This document shows, in pieces, positions 42,972-53,014 of a DNA stretch of 64,000 nt. Each line of letters begins with the position of its first letter. Within the stretch, counting starts at the first letter, position 1. The translations under genes were made by a program, and so were the position numbers. The stretch is taken from assembly GCA_032718865.1 (NCBI GenBank), contig JALUTQ010000020.1:558001-622000 (forward strand). The letters are read 5' to 3'. A model generated the notes under the pieces. That model ran no database searches and was not told the DNA's origin. It saw only the letters and a program-made list of their open reading frames with translations. The stretch is from Tilletia caries. Its lineage: Eukaryota; Basidiomycota; Exobasidiomycetes; Tilletiales; Tilletiaceae.

Positions 42972-43440
42972 GTTGACACTTGAGCTGTCGAAGGCTGCTG
43001 ATAACTGATGAGTAATGGAGTTGTGATCAATATTTCAAGAAGGGAAAGAGCAGGTACAAGAAGAAGCAGAATGAAGATGGGGTGGGGTTCTGCCGTTCTG
43101 GTGAAGGCTTCTCAATGAAAAAGAAGTGATGATGATCGGAGGACGGAAGAGACCGGGCGGGGATTACGAGGAGAGATGAGACCCGAGAGCAGCGGAAATC
43201 GGAATGGAAAGAGAGATCGAGAGATAAGATAAGGTGCGGAAAGGCGGACCGACAGCAGGCGCCAATTTCCCCCAACGCCAAAAATACTACCTAACCTACT
43301 TATCGACCCCGCCCAAAACTCACGATACACTGTACACAGCGTACCCATTGCCCTCCCAAATCGTACCCATTGCCCTCCCAAATCATAACTATCATAAGTC
43401 AGAAGGAAATAAACGGGTAAGAATAAGTTTTTCAAACCCT
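42972..43440. other. No gene identified
   Basis: Upstream of the recombinase, probably its promoter. A direct duplication of CGTACCCATTGCCCTCCCAAAT lies at about 43341-43385. Confidence 0.45.
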
Positions 43441-43610
43441 TCACAAGAACAATGAAGTTCTTGGCGAGGTATGTATTACGCTCGGTACGAAGACTGTGAG
43501 GTCTTCGGCGAGGAATGGATAAGTACTCAGCATAAGGACAGCGAAGTCCTTTGCGAGGAAACGGAGCGCTCAGCACAAGGTCAATAAAGCCCCTGGCGAG
43601 AAAAAGAGTC
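43441..43610. repeat. 44-bp tandem array, each unit with a 6+6+6 hairpin
   Basis: Four degenerate units. Hairpins: AAGAAC/GTTCTT (43445-43462), GAAGAC/GTCTTC (43489-43506), AAGGAC/GTCCTT (43534-43551) and a weaker AAGGTC/GCCCCT (43577-43594), each with a six-base loop and the first three followed by (G/T)GCGAGG. The first three stems differ in sequence but stay perfectly paired. Confidence 0.8.
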
Positions 43611-43611
43611 T

Positions 43612-44293
43612 TAAGGAAGAGCACGGAGTGCCCCGGAATTTCCGTACTCCGGGGAGGACCTCCGCAGCAATTCCGGGGCCTCTCAGGGCGTTCCGCATTC
43701 CGGTCAAATTACTCTTCTCTCGGGCGTAGAGCTCCGTATTCCGGGGAAAGATTCAGATTCATGCATCTGGAATTCCGGCTTCCGTCGAAATTTAGGCTTC
43801 AATCAATTTTCGATTCCGCATTCCGCAGCTCCCGGAATGCGGAATTTCGCCGGATTCCGGGACTCTCCTCCGCAGTCGTAAGATCATATGAAAACGAGTC
43901 GACCCCTTCTAAGTCGGCTTTGTACTCGGCCATAGTCTACATTGAAGCTCTGCATTGGCCATTTGATGCCTCACTCGCGTCAATTTGCTCCTCTTTAAGC
44001 CTCATATGTCCTGTTGAGACCACAAGACTGGGTCTCCTCATATGTGAAACTCGCCATAGAGTCTCATTTACAGATGAAACCCCGAACGAGACCCCACATC
44101 AAGTGACCCCCGGAACCTCCCGGAATCCGACGGAATTTCGGGGGAATGAGCTTGTTTGGCCACAGATTCCGCATTCCGCAAGAAAAGTTACGACCAAAGC
44201 AAAATCCATTCCGCATTCCGGTTGAGCGGTACCAGGAAATTCCGGCTTCCTGCTTAAAAGGACTAAATTGACAAAAATGGAAAATTAGCATTC
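43612..44293. mobile_element. hAT-like MITE, group A family II, copy 2 (truncated)
   Basis: Inverted copy of 8889-9664. The left end TAAGGAAGAGCACGGAG is intact; the right end stops about 90 bp short. Beyond the break the sequence is a pogo-like gene. Confidence 0.85.
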
Positions 44294-45110
44294 CGCATAC
44301 AGAGGGAGCAATACGCTGCCGTCCGCCGCGATGCATTCGAGAACTGTAGTGAGCTCCTGCGAGCCATCTGTGAATAAACATGAAACAACGGTTCAACCGC
44401 TTGAGAATCAGACTACGCAGGGCCATGGGTATGCAGTCGCTTTAAACTCAACACAAGTCTTTGAGCCACGTACCAATGATTGCAGGGCGTAGGGTCTTCG
44501 ATGCCCCCGCCGAGACCAAGAACCGCTGACTGACGGACGGGGTACCTAGCTGCACACCCGTCTCGTCCATCATGAAAATGCTTGATGCTTTGAGATCATA
44601 TTCTAAGTCTTCTGCTTCGATCTGCGGCGCAAAAGGTGGGAAAGAGGAAAGAAAGAAGCAGCAGTTTGTCAGTGTTAAGGGAAAAGATCAGCCAGTATAG
44701 TCTGGCAACGTATTAGGCACTATGCGACATAGAGTGAACCCCATATTGCCAATTACCCACCAGAGCAAAGAACCCTGCGGCTCGCGACCTGTCATCCCAG
44801 ACGAACGAGCCCGAGACAGAGTAGCAATCTTCTTGAAGTCCAACTGCGTGTGACGTTTTCTGAATCTCCAGAACCACCTGTTCCCGAGCGGCTTGGGCTC
44901 CCCTTCCGTACGCTGCTTAATGAGAAGCAATGCCATGTCTTGCACGTCTCCTTTGCGAAGAGGCAAGCCTACACCATGCATTCCTTCCACAAACATGACG
45001 AGCGCGCGCTCCTCGGCGAGGAAGAGTCGCTTCTCTGGAGGGCTGACCCTTTTTTGTAGGCAATGCCTTTGCTCCTCCTCCAGGTCGTGGCAAGCGCAGC
45101 ACCTGCCTCT
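44294..45110 (-). pseudogene. pogo/Tigger-like transposase, 5' half
   Basis: Minus strand. A basic N-terminal region leads to a CENP-B-type HTH (LFLAEERALVMFVEGMHGVG, LPLRKGDVQDMALLLI, PLGNRWFWRFRKRHTQLDFK). After an intron or break, the start of the DDE_1 domain follows: IFMMDETGVQLGTPSVSQRF with the first catalytic Asp, then ELTTVLECIAADGSVLLPLY. The frame then meets the truncated MITE, and the rest of the domain is missing on the far side. An additional decayed relative of its upstream part lies at about 48640-49070. Confidence 0.7.
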
Positions 45111-45690
45111 GCTGCTGCTGCAGCCAGTGCTAGTCTCTGCTGCTTATGCAGGCGCAGCGCGCGCTGCACCCGCTGCTCACCTTCGCTTTCAGTACCGGTC
45201 CGGACGAGTCTTCTGAATCCGACATCTTGCCTTATTGTGCGCGTGGATGGGGCCTGAAACAGAGTGGATGCAAAGCTGAAACAGATTGGATGCAGGAGCC
45301 GTGACGCGACGCGCGAGTATAAAATGTGCCACGCGATTGCGACCGGAATTTTGAATTGTTTTTACTCCAAAATTATTTCACTCCCTTACCCCCTTTTTAT
45401 CCTGCCCCTCGACCAGCAATCAAATCACAAACGGAAAGCTGGAGAGTATGCGTCGCTATAGCCTGCACAGATCCTTCTAAGTTGTCAAGTATGATTGTGT
45501 TGTGTGGTGTGCATGTTATTCGAAGGGTGAAGTGTAAATTTTGTTGATTTCCATTTCACTCACTGACCCCAAACTGTAATAGGGGAGTTTCGCAAATCGC
45601 CGCGGCGAAAGTTTGTCCGCGAGCTCAGGCTACGGCGATAAAATTTTGCCGCCTCAATGACGTTGCGGCAAGAGCTCTAATCGTTTAGAA
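45111..45690. other. No gene identified
   Basis: Upstream sequence of the pogo-like gene. At 45583 begins AGGGGAGTTTCGCAAA, a motif repeated at about 51202, perhaps the terminus of a DNA element. Confidence 0.35.
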
Positions 45691-46997
45691 GTGGTCTGAC
45701 GGCAAAATCTGCTAGTGGATATCAAGGCACATTTTTAGATTTACCCAGCAGTTTAGCCGTCCCCGAGGGAAAGCGCTGAGGCATTAGCGCCATACCCGAG
45801 GCAATATTCTCGGAGACGCCACTCAGCGAGGCGCAGATGGAAGATGCCGAGAACGAAGCTTGGCTATCGGACAGCCTGGCAGAGGAACTAGGCGAGCTAG
45901 TGCCTGCGCTTCGTTCTCGGAGGAGTTTATAACAGGATGGGTCAGTATTTTGCATTTAATCACAGGATGGGTCACCTGCAAAATTATATCACAGGATGGG
46001 GCGCGTAAAAAATCCAAATTTTCGCGGCGAAAGCATGAAGGTGCGCAATAGAGTAGAGACGCGCGTTGGCAATTGGCGTGAGGAGCACGATGAGTGCATG
46101 GAGGCATAAGAACAAGAGTGTGACAAAAAGACAGGTGATCTAGTGAGCAGATCGGCACTGCTTAGTGGTGTGGGAAAGGTCTCCGCAGGTGCGGCAGAAC
46201 GAAATCTCGATAGGAACAAAGGGAGCAGAGTTGGACGAAGACGCAGTTGCTGAGCCAGAAGACTCGATCTGCTTTGCCTTCCTTACCTGCTTCAAAGCGT
46301 TTCTTCTGTGGGCGTCCACGCTTCTTCGCAGGGTTGGGAGCCTCGATCTCAGATGGGGTCAGATCGTCTCGAGATACTGGAACATATTACATAGGGCACT
46401 TGGTTGACGCATCTTACGCACAAATGAAGTGAAGGAAAATTTTGATTTGTTACGCGCCCCATCCTGTGATATAATTCTGCAGGTGACCCATCCTGTGATT
46501 AAATGCAAAATACTGACCCATCCTGTGATAAAACTCGTTCTCGGAGTGCCAAAGACACCGTGCGGGAGGCAGCTCATTGCCTCCGTCAGGCGTCTGGTGC
46601 CAGGGTTCTTTTCAAGGACATGCTGGAACGCATGCGAATGCATGCGGCCTGCCTCAAAAACAAGCCAAAGCCCTTTAGGATGGCAGAAGAGGGGTTTGGG
46701 CAGGCTAAGCTGTGGACGCTGGATGAATCCATTGCAGTGATGGAGAAGGACAGGCAGGACAAAAAGGAGGAGGCAGGGCGACTGGAGAAGAGTCGAGAGG
46801 AGAGACAGTGGAGGAAGGAGGAAAAGGAAAAGGAGGAAGAGCAGCGGAAAAAAGCGCGGGAGGAACGGCAGGTGGCTCAGCTGGCGAAGAAGGTAGAGGC
46901 GGAGAGGGTGAAGAGGGCTAGGAAGGAGCAGGCGACGAAGCGCAAGGCAGAGAAAGAGGCGATGGGAACCAATAAGCCCAAAAAAAGACAGCGTTAA
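45691..46997 (+). pseudogene. pogo-like C-terminal region, split by a MULE-MITE
   Basis: The frame before the MITE (GISAIPEAIFSETPLSEAQM, then an acidic DSLAEELGELVPALRSR) rejoins the frame after it (SAKDTVREAAHCLRQASGAR) exactly when the element and one TSD copy are removed. After that comes a Lys/Glu/Arg coiled coil (REERQWRKEEKEKEEEQRKK) with a stop near 46997. This layout (variable linker plus basic coiled coil) is the usual end of fungal DDE_1 transposases, but the catalytic core is absent, so the assignment is by resemblance. A TGA lies in the frame at about 45778. Confidence 0.5.
45923..46536. mobile_element. MULE-type MITE with triple-repeat TIRs
   Basis: 614 bp; TIRs of about 100 bp each hold three copies of ATCACAGGATGGG in the same spacing as the end of the MULE at 5465. 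Flanked by a perfect 10-bp duplication GTTCTCGGAG at 45913-45922 and 46537-46546, the length expected for Mutator-like elements. No transposase inside. Confidence 0.93.
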
Positions 46998-47924
46998 AAT
47001 GGCTCCGAAATTTGACAATCGCCAACTGTCGACCCGAACATCCACCCCGTTAACCGCCCAAACAGCTCTCCTTTGCAACCAGTGATCCAATTTTTCTCCG
47101 GTTTTTTTTCTATCTCTTCTTCTTTGATAACATCTCAAGTCTTCTCTCTGCTCCAGCTTGTTCTGTTCAGTGTCATTTGGTGTCAGATTGTTTCCAATTG
47201 AAGTCGAAATTCGAGAATGTCCTCAGGTCACTCTCACCACCATACCTCGAGAGGGAGCAAGGAAAGAACACTTCAAATTTGCATAACGGAGTCGTTGTGG
47301 GCTGAGAAACACAGTCCACGTGTTTGCGGCTACTTTTGTTGTGTTGTGTGGTAGTTATGGTGACCGACCCACTCACTGTCTGACGACCTACTCACTGTCC
47401 CCTGTCTGTACTATCTTCGATATTGCCTTTTAAAGAAATGCAATTTTAGTGTGGGCCTTGAAATGGCCGCCGTATAAAATAAATATAAGGTGGGCAATGA
47501 GTAAACGTTCTTTCCTTGAAAAGCTCGACATGGCATCTCAAACACTTCCTACTGTTTGTACAGAAGTCAAAGTTATCCAGCATCGCCATACCATGGCTAA
47601 ATTCTGTGGCTATAGGGCTAGTTACGATCTTCCTAGGCGCCCATAAAATTTTTGACGTCGCTCAGGTTTACCATTAGCCAAAACTTCACTTAGGTGTCAA
47701 CCACCAACCACCTTGCGGAAGCCAGATCCAAAACAAGAGACTTTTAGAAGAGAACAGAATCTATCATTGAAGTCTCTATCACTGCCAGTAGGAGCTGTGT
47801 GAAAGGCGCTGTGGTCAGAAGAAATCTGGAAACCATGTCATGAAATCATGATTGCTGAGCAAAGTGACGTAGCCAGTCTGTGGCCGAACGATTGTAACTC
47901 ATGCACCTGTTACACCAGCAGACC
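46998..47924. other. No gene identified
   Basis: Short frames only, no repeats of note. Confidence 0.4.
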
Positions 47925-48500
47925 ATAGGGACAGCTCGTGGCGGTCCCGCGGGATCTCCCGGGGCGGTCCCAGATTCGTATGGGCCCAGCCAGCGGAGGA
48001 CGGTCCCGGCGGCGTTTTCCAAACTATCCCGGGACTGACTGAGAGCGAAACCTGGGACCGGCACCGGGACCGCCCCAGAACTGTCCGAGAAAGAGAGAAA
48101 TTTTCAAAATATAAAAAAGAGAGAATCAAACTTGGTGGGGATCGAACTCTCGACCCGCACAACCAGAAGGACCGATATCTTCCATTAAACCACGAGCGCA
48201 TTTTTAGCACAACATTAGTTTCTTTGATCAGTACTTAAACACTCCATATTGGCATTATCGCGAGGCTGGTCAAGAAAACTCGCCCAAAAGTCTCGGATCA
48301 CACCTCAGGGAACCACCCTGAGCATAGGCATTTGGAAAGAAGAGTGGATTATCCTGTTATTTACATTGACAGTCCTGGGACGGTCCCCGTGGGACAATAC
48401 CGGGGTTTTTGCGCTAGGACAGTCCCGGTCAGCCCTGTGGTCTTATCCCGGGACACTCCCGCCCTGGGACACTCCCAGTCAGTCCCCCAGGTCTGATGGT
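47925..48500. repeat. GGGAC/GTCCC-rich element with inner tRNA-like sequence
   Basis: Both ends are dense in GGTCCCG/CGGGACC words (47930-48090 and 48370-48500), opposite in orientation, suggesting a MITE; I could not fix ends or a target duplication. The middle part lacks the word and holds a tRNA-like stretch. Confidence 0.5.
48122..48203 (-). other. tRNA-Arg-like sequence
   Basis: On the minus strand GCTCGTGGTTTAATGG looks like an A box and GAGAGTTCGATCCC a B box; a loop CTTCTGG would give anticodon TCT. Stems are imperfect, so this is a pseudo-tRNA or a SINE head rather than a gene. Confidence 0.4.
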
Positions 48501-49073
48501 GTAGCTGTACCTACGAGTTAAAAACCTTAGTTCAAGTCATGTGGTTCCTGATGACCTCGTCAAGATCGCCCCTGCTACTGTCCATTTAGCCCAATCTCAG
48601 CACGGTGATCTGTTTTTTTTTTTTTTTTTTTTTTGGTAAACAGTGCCTTTGAGCCGGCGGTTGACTGTAGCCTGCACGGCGCCTGTCTATTTTGCTGCTG
48701 CTAGAACGCTCAACCCCCCCTTCTGGTGCATGCGCACCGCCTGCTGGACCCGCTGCTCACCTTCGCTAATTGACGCGCCGCTCATTGCACTGTCTGAGGA
48801 TGGTATCTTGACTGTCGTTGTGGATGCATTTCAGTCTAAAGCGATTGCGGCTCCGCAGTCCATACCGCGACGCGTGTCCCTGGACGCGCGATTTTCCACG
48901 TGGCAAGGTTGAAAATTTCTCGAGCGAGTGTGACCAAGTTTTGACGACAGAAAGTTTGTCACTCACTGACCCCCTCCATTACCTCATTTGGTAGATCACT
49001 GTTCACCGACCTCTATGGTCAGCCAGTACACCAATTCACAATCTGAAAGCTGAAGAATATGCATGACCATCTC
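48501..49073. other. Decayed copy of a pogo upstream region; poly-T tract
   Basis: A 22-base T run at 48613-48634. From about 48640 on, scattered blocks (CCCGCTGCTCACCTTCGCT, and GAAAGCTG.AGA.TATGC) match 45160-45460 in the same order. No gene. Confidence 0.4.
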
Positions 49074-49815
49074 CAAGGCTCGGCCAGTTATTATATAAGT
49101 TGTCCATTTTTGGTCCGCAGTTAAGTTTAATTTAAGTTGGAACCTGGCGCCGGCGCCCGCAGTTTGGTTTAATTACAGTCTAGCCACTTACTATCAGTAC
49201 AGTTAACTTAATTTTGCGCCTGTCACTATATGTTACTTACAGTTATTTATAGTAACTTAATCGCGTCTCAGCCACTCAATTCACGCGGTATCTACCTCAA
49301 GATGTCTGGTACTATTCCAGTTTGCCTTTAGGCACGTACTTTGCGCTCGCTCGTACATGTTTACTCTCTTGAATACCTCCAAAGACTCATGCTTTTTAGT
49401 TATTTGAAGTTACTTGTTAAAGTTATTATTAGTTACTGACTACTGTGGGCACAGTTATTAATAGTTAATTGTTCCAGTTATTGTTAGTTACTGGATACAG
49501 TCATTAATAGTTGACTGCTATAGTTGTGATTGGTTACTGTGCACACTGTGAGTAACTTCAAGTAACTGTAAGTAACTATAGGTAGCTATAAGTTCGCACT
49601 GTAAGTAGCTGTGAGTAACTGTAAGTTGGGTCAAATCTTCGGCTTGCGAACGGCAACTTCTAGTGGCTATAAGTTACCGTGTCCGGGCCCATACAGTTTA
49701 AGTTGACTTATTTTTTTCGGAGGCTCCGCCGCCCGCATTTTAGTCACAGTTTAACTAGATTAAGTTAACTTAACCGCAATTGCAGTTAGGTAAGTTGGTA
49801 AGTTGCTGAGCCTTG
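49074..49815. mobile_element. hAT-like MITE, group B, copy of element 2
   Basis: 742 bp, nearly the same sequence as 29427-30165, ends CAAGGCTCGGC and inverted CAAGGCTCAGC. Flanking octamers ACCATCTC and CCCCTCTT agree at only 5 of 8, so no clear duplication. Confidence 0.88.
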
Positions 49816-49994
49816 CCCCTCTTTGATTCTGTACTTCGTTCGACATTAACAACAACGTCATCATATTGCCGTCATCATCATCTGTGCCCGGCTATAAGTA
49901 CAGGGAATTGATCTCTTCTTCCCACAGTGGCTAATCACTCTGTCACCCCTATTCTCTACAGCACTTTTCTTCTTGATCCCTTATCCTCCCAGTA

Positions 49995-51130
49995 ATGTCA
50001 TCTTCCAACGCAACCAAGACTTTTCTTCTTCATCCCTTCTCCTCCCAGTAATGTCATCTTCCAACGCAACCCAAGATTTCACCCCCGTCCTTCGACCTCC
50101 TCCCGCGGCCGAAGATACGCCCCGCCGGCGTTGAGACGCAGCTCCTCGACCTCGAGTATGGCTTGTTCAAGCCGCTCAAGGACAAGGGTGTCTTCAAGAA
50201 CGTGTCCCTCTCCGGCGGCGCGATCCTCTTTGGTCCGCCCGGGACCGGCAAGACCTCGATTGTCGGCCTCGTCGCCGCCACCGCTCGCGTCCCCGTTGTT
50301 GTTCTCAGGACCAACACGGTACACAGTAAATGGATTCATACTCTATTGCCTTCACATGCTGAACTCCTCCTCCTTCTCCTCCTCCTCCTTCTCCTCATCA
50401 GAGTTCGAGCCAACATCTTCAAGGAGGCGAGGGACAATGCCCCCTCTGCCATCCTCATCGACGAGCTGGAGTGCGTCTTTCCCTCCCGCGTCGCGTCCAC
50501 AGCGACAGAGGCCCACAAGGCTATGCTTTATCAGCTCCTTACAGAGCTCGACGACAGCAAGAACGCCCGTGAACGTCGTCATCGGGACCACCAACTAGTA
50601 AGTCAGCACTTCCTTTCCATTCCACATATGTTACTGACTTACTCCTTTTCCATAGCCTTTCAGAGATCGATGGCGCCCTGCTTCGCCGCCTTCCGCAGCA
50701 AATCGAGGTGCCCCTGCCCACCGAAGGGGTCCGACTCGCGATCCTCAAGCATCATCTATCTCTCGGCAGCCGCAAGCATCGAATTTCCGACCATCAGCTG
50801 GACATCCTTGCTCGATACCTGCATGGATGCAGCGGCAGCGACATAGCCAACGCGGTCGCCTCTTCCCTCCAGCAACTCGCTCGACACATCCATCAGGAAG
50901 ATGTCGCCTCAAGACAAGGACCTTGCCTCACGAAAGCGAAACATGGACCGGACTCAGGAAGTGGGGACCAAGATCGTTCGAGCACCCAGGCGACCGACCC
51001 TCCAACTGCCCGCACTACGATTCAAGGATACAGCAAAGGTAGAGTTTTTTCCTGCCGCAAGAGGGGCCGAGGTAATCGTAGCGTTTCTCCACTCCCCTTC
51101 CGACCGCAGAATAACTTTCTCCCCAAATAA
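49995..51130 (+). pseudogene. AAA-family ATPase, probably broken
   Basis: Coding from about 50052: LLDLEYGLFKPLKDKGVFKN, then Walker A GGAILFGPPGTGKTS, a pyrimidine-rich intron around 50335-50405, RANIFKEARDNAPSAILIDE (Walker B), NVVIGTTN, an intron at 50598-50655 (GTAAGT..TAG), and EIDGALLRRLPQQIEVPLP with the arginine-finger-like RR, then a helical lid LARYLHGCSGSDIANAVASS. This is the order of a single AAA module of the katanin/spastin/Msp1-Rix7 group. A TAA in a 56-bp tandem duplication (49970-50080) upstream and a one-base shift near 50570 break the frame. Host-derived fragment or decayed gene; substrate unknown. Confidence 0.65.
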
Positions 51131-51401
51131 ATATTTTCCCTCAATTTCCCCCCACTTTTCAAAACTCTCACTGTTTCTCCCACCATGCACAACTCACATT
51201 AGGGGAGTTTCGCAAACCGCCGTTGAGGGTTACGGCAAGGCAATTCAGCTTTTGCCTTGATAATGCCCGTGACCGTTTCAATTCTTATCCCTCCTTTCTC
51301 CCTCCTTCTCTCTCTTCACTTTCTCTCCATTGATTTTCTCGCCAAAATCTCTCTCCCCGTTGCCGTTCTCAGCCTCCCATCGGCTTACAGCAATCGGCAT
51401 C

Positions 51402-52759
51402 ATGAACCCGCCCTCAAACGCTCTCTCGGCGGGTTCCAGAGGAAACCCGATCGAGTTTCTGTCTTCCCAGAGCACGAATACGTCCACTCAGCCATCCCAG
51501 CCATCTCAGCAGTCCTCCAGCGTCAGCGCTCAGCGTTCCCGTCAATTTTGGACGTCGCATCAGCAGACGCATCTTGTTCGGCTCATCAAAGACAAGCAAG
51601 ACTTCCAGACGATGTTCCTTCCCGGCCACAACGAAGCGATCCCGGACAAGCTCAAGATGCAAGGCAATCCAATGCTTCGAGGCATGTCCCGCGAAATCTT
51701 CCCCGCAGACGAGCAGAAAACCCCCGATCAGATGCGCCAGAAGATCAAAGGGCTGTGCAAGACGTACTTCCGCGAGCGAGACAATATGAGCAAGACGGCG
51801 CAGGGACTTCTGTTGGAGGAGATTTATGACGGCCAGATGAAGACCCAGCGTGAACATCTCCTCAAGCGCATCCCCTGGTGGGAAATGATGCAGGAGATGA
51901 TGCGCGATCGATACAGCTCCGACCCCGACATCGTTGTCACGGGGGCTTACCGACATCAACACTCAGTACAACGGAGGTGGGAGACGATGTTTCGGACAAC
52001 GATGGCCAAGACGACGGAGGCAACGATGGCGACGACGGCAACGATGGAGGAGAGTCACCTTATACTCGTACTCACGGAACGAAGCGCTTCAATTACGATG
52101 TTGATGATGACGATGACGATATGGACGACGACGAGCTGCTCGACAGCGTCTCTGTTCGAGCATCGGAGCCCCGTGCGTCGTCGGAGGCCTCCCTCCCGTT
52201 CCGCACACCCACTGCTAGTCGGCGCTCGGTCAACGGTCTGCGGATTCCTGGGCGCGATGCTGCTCTTCCTGATCTCGATCGGCTCGCCAGTCAAGTCTCC
52301 GCCGACAGCATGCGCGCTCACGCAGTCTCCGCCCACTCTGAGACTCCCAGTCGTGGTCTCAAACGCACCAGCATCGGCAATATCAGCATGAAGAGTGAGA
52401 GCCACAAGGAGAATGATGCTTCTTCCATCGCGTCCAGCTCCAGAGACAAGAAGAAGGAAACGGGAAAAGGACGGGCCTCTTCCATCATCGACGACGCATT
52501 GATCGGTTTCCAGCAACGAGCATCCGAGGATCGTGCCACCATCATTGCCGAGCGCGAGCAGACCAAGCGTCGCAAGCTTGAGCTTCGCTCTCAAGAGCTC
52601 GCGGTCAAGACACAGCAGCGAGATCGCGAGCATGAGGTTCATGAGGCTCACTTCACTATGCTGGAGTCCAAGGTTGAAGCACTGCACGCACTTTTGACAG
52701 CCACCAATGCCAAGCTCGACACTATTCTCATGAAGCTCGGCGGCTACTATGCTCCTTGA
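51402..52759 (+). pseudogene. Harbinger partner protein 2 (Myb/SANT-like), one-base frameshift
   Basis: Starts MNPPSNALSAGSRGNPIEFL at ATG 51402. A Ser/Gln-rich N-terminus precedes a helical DNA-binding-like region: FWTSHQQTHLVRLIKDKQDF, then MRGMSREIF-type and MRQKIKGLCKTYFRERDNM blocks. A very acidic section (DDGGNDGDDGNDGGE), a basic linker and a C-terminal coiled coil (EHEVHEAHFTMLESKVEALH) ending GGYYAP at 52759 follow. The halves are in different frames; adding one G to the GGGG run at about 51940 would join them, so it is a simple slip or a sequencing error. Convergent with the second Harbinger transposase, like the pair at 32-35 kb. Confidence 0.7.
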
Positions 52760-53014
52760 CAGCCATTCAGGTTCCTTGCCACGCAATCGCTCCATTACCA
52801 CTTGTCGCCCCATGCACTAACCCCGCTCCAAACGCTCGGCGCGATCCGTCTCCAAACAAAAGACTTCTAAGTCAGCCATGTCCTCCGCCTTTCCCTTCTC
52901 TCGAAACCAAGCAATCCAGTTTCACTTTCTGCCCATCAGTTTGCGTCCAAATCTACAGACCCATCACTCATGAACGATCAAGAAACGAGAGTGTTCAGAT
53001 GCATCATCGACAGG

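Noticed and set aside
43441..43610. CRISPR-like array with hairpin repeats
   Set aside because: The repeat itself varies and there are no unique spacers of constant length; treated as a covarying tandem array.
40952..46997. A Starship-type giant element with cargo
   Set aside because: No boundary repeats or cargo genes are visible, and the neighbours are fragments of other transposons; only the recombinase itself is supported.
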